Of a stretch of DNA of 64,000 nucleotides, positions 18,467-28,600 are shown piece by piece. The translations under genes were made by a program, and so were the position numbers. Source of the stretch: Bacteroides fragilis (GTDB taxonomy: Bacteria; Bacteroidota; Bacteroidia; Bacteroidales; Bacteroidaceae); contig NZ_CP018937.1 of NCBI RefSeq assembly GCF_002849695.1, positions 930,001 through 994,000 of the forward strand, in the 5' to 3' direction. Under the pieces are notes generated by a model. That model was not told where the DNA came from. It saw nothing but the letters and a program-made list of their open reading frames with translations, and searched no databases. The first letter of the stretch is position 1. Every line of letters begins with the position of its first letter.

Positions 18467-19486
18467 ATGTATACAATAAATATTATTCCCCGTATCCTCC
18501 ATTTCAAGCAGCCGGCAGGAACTTCCCGCGGTACCTATACTACCCGGAAGGTTTGGTATATCTATCTTTCTACGACAGAGTATCCGGAACGTGTCGGAGT
18601 GGGAGAGTGTGCTCCGTTGCCTAAACTGAGTTGTGACGACCTGCCGGATTATGAACAAATACTCTGCAATGCTTGCCGGTGTTTGGAGCAGACAGGCGAA
18701 CTGGATACGGAAGCTTTGCGTGATTATCCTTCGATTCTGTTTGGACTTGAAACAGCTCTTCGTCATTATGAAACTCAGAGTTGGGCATTATGGGATACTC
18801 CTTTTTCCCGGGGAGAAACCGGTATACCCATCAACGGACTTATCTGGATGGGCGATTTTGATAGGATGTTGCAACAGATCGAAGTAAAGATGCAGTCAGG
18901 ATACCGTTGCATCAAACTGAAAATAGGTGCGATAAACTTCGAAGAAGAATTGGCACTGCTGAAGCATATCCGTGCTCATTATTCGGCGAGGGAAATAGAG
19001 TTGAGAGTGGATGCCAATGGTGCTTTTTCACCCGTTGACGCTATGGAAAAACTGAATAGGTTGGCTGAATTGGAACTACACTCCATCGAACAGCCCATCC
19101 GTGCCGGGCAGTGGGAGGAAATGGCCCGCCTGACGGCAGACACTCCGCTTCCCATTGCATTGGACGAAGAACTGATTGGCTGTAATACTCCCGAAGGAAA
19201 ACAAGATTTGTTGACGTCTGTCCGTCCTCAATACATTATATTGAAACCATCTTTACATGGTGGAATCAGTGGTGGTAATGAATGGATTGCAGAAGCGGAA
19301 AAGCAGCATATCGGTTGGTGGATTACTTCTGCACTGGAATCGAATATCGGACTGAATGCTATTGCACAATGGTGTGCTACTTTCCGTAGTCCACTGCCTC
19401 AGGGATTGGGAACCGGACTGTTGTTTACAGACAATATCGAAATGCCCCTTGAGATTCGAAAAGATTGTTTATGGTTTTGTAAATAA
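18467..19486 (+). CDS. menC: o-succinylbenzoate synthase
   Basis: 339 aa from ATG 18467. A TTG six codons upstream (18449) is in frame but falls in the arm of a hairpin, so ATG is chosen. It is an enolase-superfamily enzyme: CIKLKIGA carries the catalytic KxK, then RVDANGAF, SIEQPI, ALDEELIG for metal ligands, and ILKPSLHGG with the second catalytic Lys. MenC dehydrates SHCHC to o-succinylbenzoate. It lies 11 bp before menE. Confidence 0.93.
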   Translation: MYTINIIPRILHFKQPAGTSRGTYTTRKVWYIYLSTTEYPERVGVGECAPLPKLSCDDLPDYEQILCNACRCLEQTGELDTEALRDYPSILFGLETALRHYETQSWALWDTPFSRGETGIPINGLIWMGDFDRMLQQIEVKMQSGYRCIKLKIGAINFEEELALLKHIRAHYSAREIELRVDANGAFSPVDAMEKLNRLAELELHSIEQPIRAGQWEEMARLTADTPLPIALDEELIGCNTPEGKQDLLTSVRPQYIILKPSLHGGISGGNEWIAEAEKQHIGWWITSALESNIGLNAIAQWCATFRSPLPQGLGTGLLFTDNIEMPLEIRKDCLWFCK

Positions 19487-19497
19487 AAGAAATACTT

Positions 19498-20592
19498 ATG
19501 ATATTTAATCGGGAAGAACAACAGCTGATGCTGGAAGGCAATTTGCTTTCCCGGGAAGATGTAAAAAGACTTGTTGCCAATTGTACAGACGCAACGCCGG
19601 TATTTCTGTGTGAACTCTACCGTTTTCTGGACGATTGGTTCAACGATTCTCCTTATCTTACTGTAAAGACGTCCGGTTCTACCGGAACACCCAAACAAAT
19701 GAAGGTCCTTAAAGACCGGATGATGCAGAGTGCCCGGTTGACTTGTGAGTATCTGGGGCTTCGGTGGGGGGATAGTGCGCTATTGTGTATGCCTTTGCAA
19801 TACATTGCCGGAAAGATGGTTGTGGTGCGGGCTTTGGTTGCCGGGCTGGATCTGGTTGTCCGCACTCCTTCCGGTCATCCGATGGCGGATTTGGATCAGC
19901 CGTTACGTTTCTCGGCAATGGTTCCGCTGCAGGTTTACAACACTTTGCAGATAGCCGCGGAAAGAGAAAGGCTCTGCCGGACCGATATTCTTATAATTGG
20001 CGGTGGTGCGATAGATGCCGGCCTGGAAGCTGAGATACGCCAATTACCGGGTGAGGTGTATTCTACGTACGGCATGACGGAAACCCTGTCGCATATTGCT
20101 TTAAGACGGCTGAACGGACCGGACGCGAGTACTCTTTATTATCCTTTTCCTTCGGTACGACTTTCTTTGTCACCCGAGCATACATTGATTATTGATGCTC
20201 CGCTGGTTTGCGATACGATTTTGGTGACAAATGATGTGGCGGAAATAAATTCGGACGGTAGCTTTTCTATCCTGGGCAGAAAAGACAATACCATCAACAC
20301 CGGAGGTATCAAAGTGCAGGCGGAGCAGGTGGAAGATATACTGCGTCCTTGGATACATGTTCCCTTTGCCATCACTTCCGTTTCCGATGCCGCATTAGGG
20401 GAGGCCGTTGTTCTTTTGATAGAAAATGGAGGGTATACGGAACGGTTGGAGGAGAAGATGAAAGAGCTTCTTACCAAGTACCAGTTGCCTAAAATGGTTT
20501 TTTCAGTGGGCACTATACCCTTGACGGAAACAGGGAAAATAAATCGTGCCGGTTGCCGGCAATTAGCTGCTACTTATCAGGTGGGGCGTTAA
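19498..20592 (+). CDS. menE: o-succinylbenzoate-CoA ligase
   Basis: 364 aa AMP-forming ligase. Motifs are KTSGSTGTPKQMKV (P-loop, about residues 59-72), STYGMTETLSHIA, GRKDNTINTGGIKV and the catalytic Lys near TETGKINR. It is shorter than E. coli MenE (about 450 aa), chiefly at the N-terminus, as is usual in Bacteroidetes. It activates o-succinylbenzoate to its CoA thioester for MenB. It is the last gene of the operon; no clear terminator was found in the 70 bp before the next start. Confidence 0.92.
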   Translation: MIFNREEQQLMLEGNLLSREDVKRLVANCTDATPVFLCELYRFLDDWFNDSPYLTVKTSGSTGTPKQMKVLKDRMMQSARLTCEYLGLRWGDSALLCMPLQYIAGKMVVVRALVAGLDLVVRTPSGHPMADLDQPLRFSAMVPLQVYNTLQIAAERERLCRTDILIIGGGAIDAGLEAEIRQLPGEVYSTYGMTETLSHIALRRLNGPDASTLYYPFPSVRLSLSPEHTLIIDAPLVCDTILVTNDVAEINSDGSFSILGRKDNTINTGGIKVQAEQVEDILRPWIHVPFAITSVSDAALGEAVVLLIENGGYTERLEEKMKELLTKYQLPKMVFSVGTIPLTETGKINRAGCRQLAATYQVGR

Positions 20593-20662
20593 GTGTTTTT
20601 TCTTTTTCAGTTGTATCATATACGGAATGGCTTTAAATTTAATAACCAACACATATAAACTA

Positions 20663-21520
20663 ATGAATAAGATTTGCTTTTTTATCGGAGCTTTTATTAC
20701 CCTGCTTCTGGCGGGTTGCAGTTCCAGTCCGATTTCACATGTCCGTTTGGCTACCTTCAACATCCGTTACGATAATCCGGGCGATAGCCTGAATTCTTGG
20801 AAATACCGTAAAGACCGGGTTTGTGAGTTTATCCGTGAAAAACAACCGGATGTACTGGGTATGCAGGAGGTGTTACATCATCAGTTAGAAGACTTGTTGG
20901 CCGGACTGCCCGATTATGCCTATGTAGGCGTGGGACGTGAGGATGGAAAAACTCAAGGTGAATATGCTCCGGTTTTCTATCGGAAAGATAAATATGACTT
21001 ACTGGACAGCAATACATTCTGGTTGTCCGAACATCCGGATAGTGTCGGTAAACTTGGTTGGGATGCTGCCTGTACCCGTGTTGCCACCTGGGCTAAACTG
21101 AAGGAGAAATCCACCGGAAAAGAATTCCTGATGGTAAATACTCATTTTGATCACGTAGGGACAGAAGCCCGGAGGAACAGTGCATTGCTTATTATTGATA
21201 AGATAAAAGAGATAGCCGGTACACACCCCTCTATGATGACCGGAGATTTTAATGTTTCTGAGGAATGGGAAGCTTATAAAACAATTACATCCAATGAGTT
21301 CATATTGAAAGATGCGTGGAAGATAGCTGCGAAACAGACAGGAGAAAGCTATACTTTCCATGATTTTGGAAGGGTACCGGTGGCTGAGCGGGAGAAGATC
21401 GATTTTATTTTCGTAACTCCGCAAATAAAGGTGGCGGATGCGGAAATTATTTCTTCCGCGATTACAGACTCTACCTATTTGTCTGATCACAACGCGCATT
21501 TGGCCGACCTGGAATTCTAA
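20663..21520 (+). CDS. Endonuclease/exonuclease/phosphatase-family lipoprotein
   Basis: 285 aa from ATG 20663. An upstream ATG at 20627 would put 12 polar residues before the signal peptide. MNKICFFIGAFITLLLAGC is a lipoprotein signal. The mature protein has the EEP fold motifs RLATFNIRYDN, DVLGMQEVLHHQ (metal Glu), NTHFDHVG, MTGDFNVSEEW and SDHNAHLADL. Members cleave phosphodiesters or sugar and lipid phosphates. Surface-attached Bacteroides examples are common and their substrates are mostly unknown. It lies 24 bp before the GH97 gene, so the two may be cotranscribed. Confidence 0.82.
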   Translation: MNKICFFIGAFITLLLAGCSSSPISHVRLATFNIRYDNPGDSLNSWKYRKDRVCEFIREKQPDVLGMQEVLHHQLEDLLAGLPDYAYVGVGREDGKTQGEYAPVFYRKDKYDLLDSNTFWLSEHPDSVGKLGWDAACTRVATWAKLKEKSTGKEFLMVNTHFDHVGTEARRNSALLIIDKIKEIAGTHPSMMTGDFNVSEEWEAYKTITSNEFILKDAWKIAAKQTGESYTFHDFGRVPVAEREKIDFIFVTPQIKVADAEIISSAITDSTYLSDHNAHLADLEF

Positions 21521-21544
21521 ACCACATAAACAGATTACATGACC

Positions 21545-23560
21545 ATGAAACAAAACTTGCATTTGTTATTTGTCGCTTTTATACTGATGAGTTTTTATAG
21601 TTGTACTCCGAAGACTGAGTTATCCTCTCCGGACGGACACATCAAGGTGGCTTTTGCAACAGAACCTGACGGAAAGATGGTTTATCGGGTGGCGGTCAAT
21701 GATACTCTTTTGTTGGACAACTCATCGCTTGGTTTCGAGGCGAAAGACGGGATCGACCTTAATCAAGGATTTCGTGTCGTGAAAACTACGTTTACAGATA
21801 AAGATGAAACCTGGACCCAACCGTGGGGAGAGAATAAGACGAACAGGAATCATTATAATGAAATGGCGGTTTTCTTGAAGAACGATGCCAATATAGAGTT
21901 AACTCTTCGTTTTCGTGCATTTGATGACGGTATAGCTTTTCGTTATGAATATGAGGTGCCCGGCGTTGACTCTTTGCTCGTCACCGACGAATTGACCGCT
22001 TTCCGCTTTCACGAAGATGGAATTTCCTGGTCAATTCCGGCCAGCTTCGAAACCTATGAATTGTTGTATTCGGAACAGAAGATCAGTGAAGTGAAGAATG
22101 CCAATACTCCTTTCACTTTCAAAACTCCCGGTGGGATATATGGCAGCATTCATGAAGCTGCTCTTTATGATTTTCCGGAGATGACACTAAAGCAGGATGG
22201 AGGTCATGCTCTAAAGTCGGAACTTGCTTCCTGGCCCGATGGTATCAAGGCCCGTAAAGGGAATAATTTCATGACATCATGGCGTACCATTCAGATTGCT
22301 CCGGCAGCTGTCGGCCTGATTAATTCGTCCTTGATTCTGAATTTGAATGAACCTTGTAAACAGGAAACTACCGACTGGATTAAACCGATTAAATATGTTG
22401 GCGTTTGGTGGGGAATGCATCTGGGGGTAGAAACCTGGAAGATGGATGACCGTCACGGAGCCACAACCGCCAATGCGAAAAAGTATATCGATTTTGCTCA
22501 TGACAATAATATCGAAGGAGTATTATTCGAGGGGTGGAACGAAGGCTGGGAGAGCTGGGGTGGTATGCAGAATTTTGATTTTACCAAACCGTACGCTGAT
22601 TTTGATATTGATGAAATAGTCCGTTATGCACGTGAGAAAAATGTTCAGATCATCGGACATCATGAAACCGGAGGAAATATTCCCAACTACGAACGCCAGA
22701 TGGAAAAAGCGATCAAGTGGTATACCGAAAAAGGTATTCATATACTGAAAACCGGTTATGCGGGTGCTTTTCCCGACGGACATTCGCATCACGGACAATA
22801 CGGAGTCAATCATTACCAAAAGGTAGTTGAAACGGCTGCTCGTTACCATATGACTTTGGATGCGCACGAGCCTATCAAAGATACGGGAATACGCCGTACC
22901 TGGCCCAATATGATGACTCGTGAAGGTGCCCGTGGGATGGAGTGGAATGCCTGGAGTGAGGGAAATCCTCCTTCCCATCACGAGATGCTACCGTTTACCC
23001 GTTTACTGGGTGGCCCGATGGATTATACTCCGGGTACTTTCGACATATTGTTTACACAGACGAAAGATTCTCCTAAACGCCAGAAGTGGAATGACCAGGA
23101 TAAAGGCAATAGCCGTGTCAATACGACACTGGCCAAACAGTTGGCAAATTGGGTTATCTTATATTCCCCGTTACAGATGGCTTCTGATATGATCGAGCAT
23201 TATGAAGGACATCCTGCTTTCCAGTTCTTTCGTGATTTCGATCCGGACTGTGATGAATCAAAAGCATTGGCCGGTGAGCCGGGAGAATTTGTAGTGATAG
23301 TGCGCAAGGCTAAACAGAATTATTTCCTGGGAGCTTCTACGAATGAGGAACCACGGACTTTACCGGTCAGCCTTGATTTTCTGGAAAAGGGGAAGACTTA
23401 TAAAGCAATAAGCTATGCTGATGGCGAGCAGGCTGACTGGAAAACCAATCCGACCGAATATCAGATTACGGAACAGGAGGTGACGGCAAGAGACACAATA
23501 AATATCCGCATGGCCGCCGGTGGTGGGCAAGCCATCTCATTTATGCCCTTGCAGAAATAG
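21545..23560 (+). CDS. GH97 glycoside hydrolase, probable inverting alpha-glucosidase type
   Basis: 671 aa from ATG 21545; an ATG two codons earlier (21539) is equally open. The signal ends in a lipobox (MSFYSC), so it is a lipoprotein. GH97 features are the N-terminal beta-sandwich, a (beta/alpha)8 barrel with VWWGMHLGVETW, FEGWNEGW and HHETGGNIPNYE, and a C-terminal sheet. Three Glu (374, 442, 466) occur at spacings of 68 and 24 that match, from memory, the catalytic Glu set of B. thetaiotaomicron SusB (439, 508, 532). The segment LKTGYAG has no Asp where retaining GH97 enzymes have their nucleophile. This points to inverting alpha-glucoside hydrolysis. Its 3' end overlaps the convergent sigma gene by 24 bp. 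Confidence 0.88.
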   Translation: MKQNLHLLFVAFILMSFYSCTPKTELSSPDGHIKVAFATEPDGKMVYRVAVNDTLLLDNSSLGFEAKDGIDLNQGFRVVKTTFTDKDETWTQPWGENKTNRNHYNEMAVFLKNDANIELTLRFRAFDDGIAFRYEYEVPGVDSLLVTDELTAFRFHEDGISWSIPASFETYELLYSEQKISEVKNANTPFTFKTPGGIYGSIHEAALYDFPEMTLKQDGGHALKSELASWPDGIKARKGNNFMTSWRTIQIAPAAVGLINSSLILNLNEPCKQETTDWIKPIKYVGVWWGMHLGVETWKMDDRHGATTANAKKYIDFAHDNNIEGVLFEGWNEGWESWGGMQNFDFTKPYADFDIDEIVRYAREKNVQIIGHHETGGNIPNYERQMEKAIKWYTEKGIHILKTGYAGAFPDGHSHHGQYGVNHYQKVVETAARYHMTLDAHEPIKDTGIRRTWPNMMTREGARGMEWNAWSEGNPPSHHEMLPFTRLLGGPMDYTPGTFDILFTQTKDSPKRQKWNDQDKGNSRVNTTLAKQLANWVILYSPLQMASDMIEHYEGHPAFQFFRDFDPDCDESKALAGEPGEFVVIVRKAKQNYFLGASTNEEPRTLPVSLDFLEKGKTYKAISYADGEQADWKTNPTEYQITEQEVTARDTINIRMAAGGGQAISFMPLQK

Positions 23561-24148
23561 AAACAGCATGATAAGAGGGAGGTAGTCCTTCAATTCCGAA
23601 CGCAATATTTTCAGGGCTTGCCCTATGCGATAATTGACAGTTTGCGGAGAGACGTTTAGTTTCTCCGCAATTTCTTTATGAGTCAGTTGTTGATTTCGGT
23701 TCATTTCATATGCCTGACGAAATTCTGCCGGTAGCTTTCTTAAAGCCTCTTCATACAACCTGAAAAGTTCGTTTTCCAGATAAAAGTCAGGTGAAGAAAA
23801 TTCGCTTTCATATTTTTCGGCAATTTCCAGATGTACCTTACGCTTTATTTCGAAATGGGAGATTTTATTAAGTGCCTTGTTCTTGACAATAGTAAAAAGA
23901 AGAGTTTTTAAGGTTAGTTCCGGAATGAGGGTTTTTCTGTTTTCCCATAACCACATCATGGTGTCCTGCACGATTTCTTCCGATTCACTCAGTGTGACGT
24001 ACTGAGAACAAAAGACGCATAGTCCGCGAAAGTAATGGCGGTAAACATTGTCAAATACTTCTTCGCACCCTTCTCTCAAGGCTGATATAACGGCATTATT
24101 ATCATTTATGTTTAGGTTAGTCAGAGTCTGTGCCATTCTTTTTTTCAT
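23537..24148 (-). CDS. ECF-type RNA polymerase sigma factor of the PUL
   Basis: 203 aa. Region 2 is seen in DNVYRHYFRGLCVFCSQYVTLSESEEIVQDTMMWLWENR and region 4 in LPAEFRQAYEMNRNQQLTHKEIAEKLNVSPQTVNYRIGQAL. It belongs to the Bacteroides group of ECF sigma factors paired with FecR-type anti-sigma proteins. Such sigma factors switch on the SusC/SusD operon when the receptor binds its glycan. The likely promoter at 24162-24192 puts the transcript start near 24155, so the ATG at 24136 (MAQTLTN) may be the true start. It is divergent from the FecR gene. Its end runs 24 bp into the GH97 gene. Confidence 0.9.
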   Translation of the reverse strand: MKKRMAQTLTNLNINDNNAVISALREGCEEVFDNVYRHYFRGLCVFCSQYVTLSESEEIVQDTMMWLWENRKTLIPELTLKTLLFTIVKNKALNKISHFEIKRKVHLEIAEKYESEFSSPDFYLENELFRLYEEALRKLPAEFRQAYEMNRNQQLTHKEIAEKLNVSPQTVNYRIGQALKILRSELKDYLPLIMLFLFLQGHK

Positions 24149-24161
24149 TGTTATTAGCGAA

Positions 24162-24192
24162 CAAACGTAGCTAAATTTTCGGTACTGACAAA
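24162..24192 (-). promoter_or_regulatory. Predicted promoter of the ECF sigma gene, TTTG-N19-TACGTTTG
   Basis: On the minus strand TTTG (24192-24189) and TACGTTTG (24169-24162) are 19 bp apart and fit the housekeeping promoter. The distance to the first ATG (24148) is very short, which favours the second ATG at 24136. Confidence 0.5.
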
Positions 24193-24231
24193 ATGATTCT
24201 TCGAAGAAAAAAAGTTTGTGTTTTTATTTAG

Positions 24232-24239
24232 TAACTTTG
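24232..24239 (+). promoter_or_regulatory. -7 element TAACTTTG before the FecR-type gene
   Basis: TAACTTTG matches TAnnTTTG and lies about 60 bp before the start codon. A TTTG at 24215 is only 13 bp away, too near for the usual spacing, so the -33 part is uncertain. Confidence 0.4.
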
Positions 24240-24301
24240 CTTTCTGAAATGTATTATACATAACAACGTATGATATAGGTATAAAAGATTTGGTTAATAC
24301 A

Positions 24302-25312
24302 ATGGATGAAACAAAACTACTGAACTACTTGAAAGGAGAATCAGATGCTGAAGAGTGTCTGGAAGTAGAGACATGGTACCATGACTCTGCGGAACATAAA
24401 AAACAACTTGAACAACTATATTATATGCTTTTTGTCGGTGAGCGCAAAGCGGTGATGGATGCGGTGGACACCGAAAGTTCACTGAGCGCTTTGAAGGATC
24501 GGATGAAGCAGAAAGAGCCGGATAGAAAATCGGTGGGTAAAATGCGTGTTTCAAAATGGAAGCGTTATGCAGTACCTTTGGCTGCCTTTTTGTGCGGTTT
24601 ACTGATTTCTACCGGAGCTTTGTATTGGATGTCTTCCGGCAAGTCTGCCGGATATGTTTTTGCTACGGAAGCCGGTCAACGGGCACGTGCTGTTTTGCCG
24701 GATGGCACGAAGGTGTGGTTGAATGCTTCAACGCAGCTTGTTTATAAACCTTCTTTCTGGAAGCGGGAAAGATTGGTTGATTTGAATGGTGAGGCTTATT
24801 TTGAGGTCTCTCATAATAAGCACAAACCCTTTGTTGTTAATAGTAAAGATGTCAGGACTTGTGTGCTCGGTACAAAATTCAATGTCCGGGCACGCTCGTC
24901 CGAAGCAAAGGTTGTGACGACTTTATTGAAAGGATTGGTGCAAGTGCAGCTGCCGGGACAGTCCGAAGAAGAAGGGATCTTACTGAAACCGGGACAAACG
25001 TTGAGTGTGGATACCCGTACGATGCAGTTGATGCTTACCGAAGCTGATCGTCCGGGTGATGTGTTGCTTTGGATTAACGGAAAACTGAAATTCGAACAAG
25101 CTACACTCGTGGAGATTGTGCAATGTCTGGAAAAGCATTTTGATGTACATTTCATTATTTCTGATGCACAGTTGAAAAAAGAACGTTTCACCTGTACTTT
25201 TAGTACGGATGATGATATCAGACAAATTCTTTCTATACTTGCTCTTACCAAACGTTTTGATTATAAATGTGAGGATAATAACATAATATTGACTCCCAAG
25301 GCGGGTAGATAG
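24302..25312 (+). CDS. FecR-family anti-sigma factor
   Basis: 336 aa from ATG 24302 (MDETKLLNYLKG); an ATG four codons earlier is less typical. Residues 1-80 form the cytoplasmic sigma-binding part. A single membrane span lies at about 85-107 (VPLAAFLCGLLISTGALYWM). A periplasmic FecR domain follows (GQRARAVLPDGTKVWLNAST, GEAYFEVSHNKHKPFVV, VLGTKFNVRA) and a C-terminal DUF4974-type domain (INGKLKFEQATLVEIVQCLEK, FTCTFSTDDDIRQILSIL). It holds the sigma factor inactive until the N-terminal domain of the SusC protein signals ligand uptake. It is divergent from the sigma gene and 308 bp upstream of susC. Confidence 0.92.
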   Translation: MDETKLLNYLKGESDAEECLEVETWYHDSAEHKKQLEQLYYMLFVGERKAVMDAVDTESSLSALKDRMKQKEPDRKSVGKMRVSKWKRYAVPLAAFLCGLLISTGALYWMSSGKSAGYVFATEAGQRARAVLPDGTKVWLNASTQLVYKPSFWKRERLVDLNGEAYFEVSHNKHKPFVVNSKDVRTCVLGTKFNVRARSSEAKVVTTLLKGLVQVQLPGQSEEEGILLKPGQTLSVDTRTMQLMLTEADRPGDVLLWINGKLKFEQATLVEIVQCLEKHFDVHFIISDAQLKKERFTCTFSTDDDIRQILSILALTKRFDYKCEDNNIILTPKAGR

Positions 25313-25620
25313 CGATTTATTATTATAACCTAAATCAGTAAAAGGGACTGTTTCCAATGTGGAATGGTTCCTTTTTTTATTTCTCAATCTGTATTCTTAT
25401 TCTTTTTTTATTCTTTTTTTGAAAAAAGTCGCTTCTTGATTTAGTATGCTTATAGGTTGAAATGTATTATTAGCAGAAAAGTGAATATAGTTAACCCTAA
25501 AATCTGTAACGATGAACAAGGACCCTTAATTAAAAACCAACCTTAATATGAATTAGCAGTTTTCTTTTGCTAAACCTTTCAATTTTTACCTAAAACATTT
25601 TCTAATTAAAAAAGAACAAG
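25313..25620 (+). promoter_or_regulatory. Leader and control region between the FecR-type gene and susC
   Basis: 308 bp without a gene. It starts with the terminator of the FecR-type gene (25341-25378), followed by a T-rich stretch with ATTCTTATTC and ATTCTTTTT repeats and then an AT-rich leader directly before the susC start. A small dyad TTAGCA/TGCTAA lies at 25553-25573. No clear TTTG/TAnnTTTG pair precedes susC, which fits transcription by the dedicated ECF sigma factor. In B. fragilis a short antisense RNA is reported, as I recall, to lie opposite such a leader; I found no convincing minus-strand promoter here by eye. Confidence 0.5.
25341..25378 (+). terminator. Terminator after the FecR-type gene
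   Basis: AAAGGGAC with TTCCA on the left pairs with TGGAA and GTTCCTTT on the right (one G-T pair and a small internal loop), followed by a run of seven T. Confidence 0.65.
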
Positions 25621-28600
25621 ATGAAGAAATCAGTGAAACACAAGTTTCAGTACTTGCTATTTTTTCTATTGTCGATGCCTGCTTTTATTTTTGCTTCAGC
25701 GCAAGATATCCGGGTAAATATCGACTTCACTAAAGCCCCTTTAGGTAATGTCCTGGATGAAATCGGACATCAAACCTCATTATCTATCGTGTATAACACC
25801 AGGGATGTTAACCCCAATCAACCCGTTTCCGTTAAAGCTACTAATGAAAATATTACGTCTGTGATGAATCGTTTGCTTCGGGGGACGGGGATTTCCTATT
25901 CTATTATGAACAAACACCTCATTCTTTCAGCTAATGATAAGGATAAAGCTATTCAGCAGGAGAAAATTACGGTTACGGGAAATGTCTCGGACGCTAAAGG
26001 CGAACCATTGATCGGAGTAAGTATATTGGTGAAAGGAACATCCAACGGGACAATCACCGATATGAACGGACACTTTTCAATATCGGCTGCCAAAGGAGAT
26101 GTCATCGAGATATCCTATATCGGCTATGCTTCGCAGGTCATTACAGTGACAGACTCTAAGCCACTGAAAATTGTGATGCAAGAAGACACGGAAGTGCTTG
26201 ACGAGGTTGTTGTAACGGCTTTAGGTATCAAGCGGGCACAAAAGGCATTGAGCTACAATGTGCAACAAGTGGGTGGCGATGCCATCAATACAGTGAAAGA
26301 TGCCAATTTCATTAACTCTTTGCAGGGCAAAGTTGCCGGAGTAACGATTAACAATTCCGCCGGTGGTGTCGGTTCGGCCTCCAGGGTAGTGATGCGAGGT
26401 ACTAAGTCTATAACAAAGGATAACAATGCCCTTTATGTAATCGACGGTATTCCAATGTTCAATGTCAGTTTTGGCAAGAGCGAAGGTTCCTTTGCTACTC
26501 AGAGTGGTTCGGACGGTGTGGCCGACCTTAATCCAGATGATATTGAAAGTATTAATATGCTGACCGGTCCTTCCGCAGCTGCTTTATACGGCAATGCGGC
26601 TGCCAATGGAGTTGTATTGATTAACACGAAAAAGGGATCTGCCGAGAAGACAACTCTGACAGTCAGCAATAATACCATGTTCTCTGATGCGTATATTATG
26701 CCGGAGATGCAAAACCGGTATGGAAATAATCCGGGAGAATTTGCAAGCTGGGGCAATAAAACCAGACAGGGTTATGATCCTGCCCGTTTCTTTAATACCG
26801 GAGTGAATGTAATTAATGCCATCTCTTTCTCGACTGGAACAAAGAAAAACCAGACTTATGCATCGGCTTCAACAACGAATGCAACCGGTATCCTGCCTAA
26901 TAACAGTTATAGCCGTTACAACTTCTCAATCCGGAATACGGCTACTTTCCTGAAAGATAAACTGACTTTGGACATCGGTGCCAGTTACATCATCCAGAAT
27001 GATAAAAATATAACGGCACAGGGACAATATTTCAATCCGTTGCCGGCATTATATCTGTTTCCTCGTAATGATAATTTTGAGGAGATCCGTATGTTCGAAC
27101 GTTATAGCGAGAGCCGTGGGGTGAATGCGCAGTTCTGGCCTTACGGGCATCAGGGGCTGAGTTTGCAAAACCCGTACTGGATTATGAAACGCATGAACCG
27201 TAAAACAGAAAAGAAACGTTACATGATCAATGCAAGCCTGACTTATAAACTTACGGATTGGCTGAACGTTGCGGGCCGTGTTAAAGTAGATAATTCGGAT
27301 ATTCGTTTGACTCAGGAGCGTTATGCATCTACCCTGACTACTTTTGCGGGAGCCAATGGTTTCTACTCGGACCAGAACCGTACAGACCGTAATACATATG
27401 CTGATATTATGGTAAATATCGATAAGAGGATAGGGGATTTCTCGCTGAATGCCAATATCGGTGCATCTATTAAAGATTTGGTTTACGAACAAATGGGTAA
27501 TGAAGGCGATCTGGCCGGTATACCCAATTTCTTTACAGTGAGAAATATTAATTATGAAAGTAATTATAAGCCCAAACAGTTCGGATATCATGACCAGTCC
27601 CAGGGGGTATTTGCGAATATAGAATTAGGTTGGCGCAGCATGGCATATCTGACCTTGACCGGACGGAACGACTGGGAGTCGCAGCTTGCCTTTACTAAAC
27701 ACTCCTCTTTCTTCTATCCTTCCATCGGCGGATCTGTCGTTCTGTCGGAGATGTTCCGGTTGCCCGAGTTCATCTCTTATGCGAAACTGCGTGGTTCATA
27801 CAGTTCGGTGGCTTCGTCTTTCGAACGTTATTTATCGAATCCGGGCTTTGAGTTCAATGAACAGTCCCATCAGTGGGGCTCTTCAACAACTTTGCCTGCC
27901 ACTAATCTGAAGCCGGAAGACACACGTTCGTGGGAGGTGGGTTTAAATGCCAGATTATGGAACCACTTCAGTATAGATGCCACTTACTATCATTCGAATA
28001 CGTATAACCAAACCTTTAACATCACCCTGGCGTCGTCGAGCGGTTATTCTTCGGCTATTGTACAGACAGGTAATATCCAGAATTATGGTTTGGAACTGGC
28101 ATTGGGATATAATAATACATGGAGGGATTTCAGCTGGAACAGCAGCTTGACTTATACCATGAATCGTAATAAGGTGAAACGTCTGGCCAGTGGCGCGACG
28201 AATCCGATAACCGGTGAAATCATCGATATGCCGGAGTTGCGTATGGCTGTGTTGGGAGCCGACGGGTATGGTCCCAGAGTCATCCTGAGAGAAGGTGGAA
28301 CGATGGGGGACCTGTATGTAGATAAGGGGCTTCGTACGGATGGTAACGGAAATATCTGGGTAGATCCCCAGACAGGTAAAGTCGGAGTGCAGGACTATGC
28401 CGAACCTAAAAAAATAGGTACGATGAATCCTGATTTCAATATGGGATTCAGCAATACCTTCTCTTATAAAGGCGTTAGCCTGGGCGTGGTTCTGACCGCG
28501 CGTGTCGGTGGATTATGCGTGTCGAACACTCAGGGTATACTCGATTATTACGGTGTGTCCAAAGCTACAGCCGATGCACGTGATGCCGGCGGAGTGTGGA

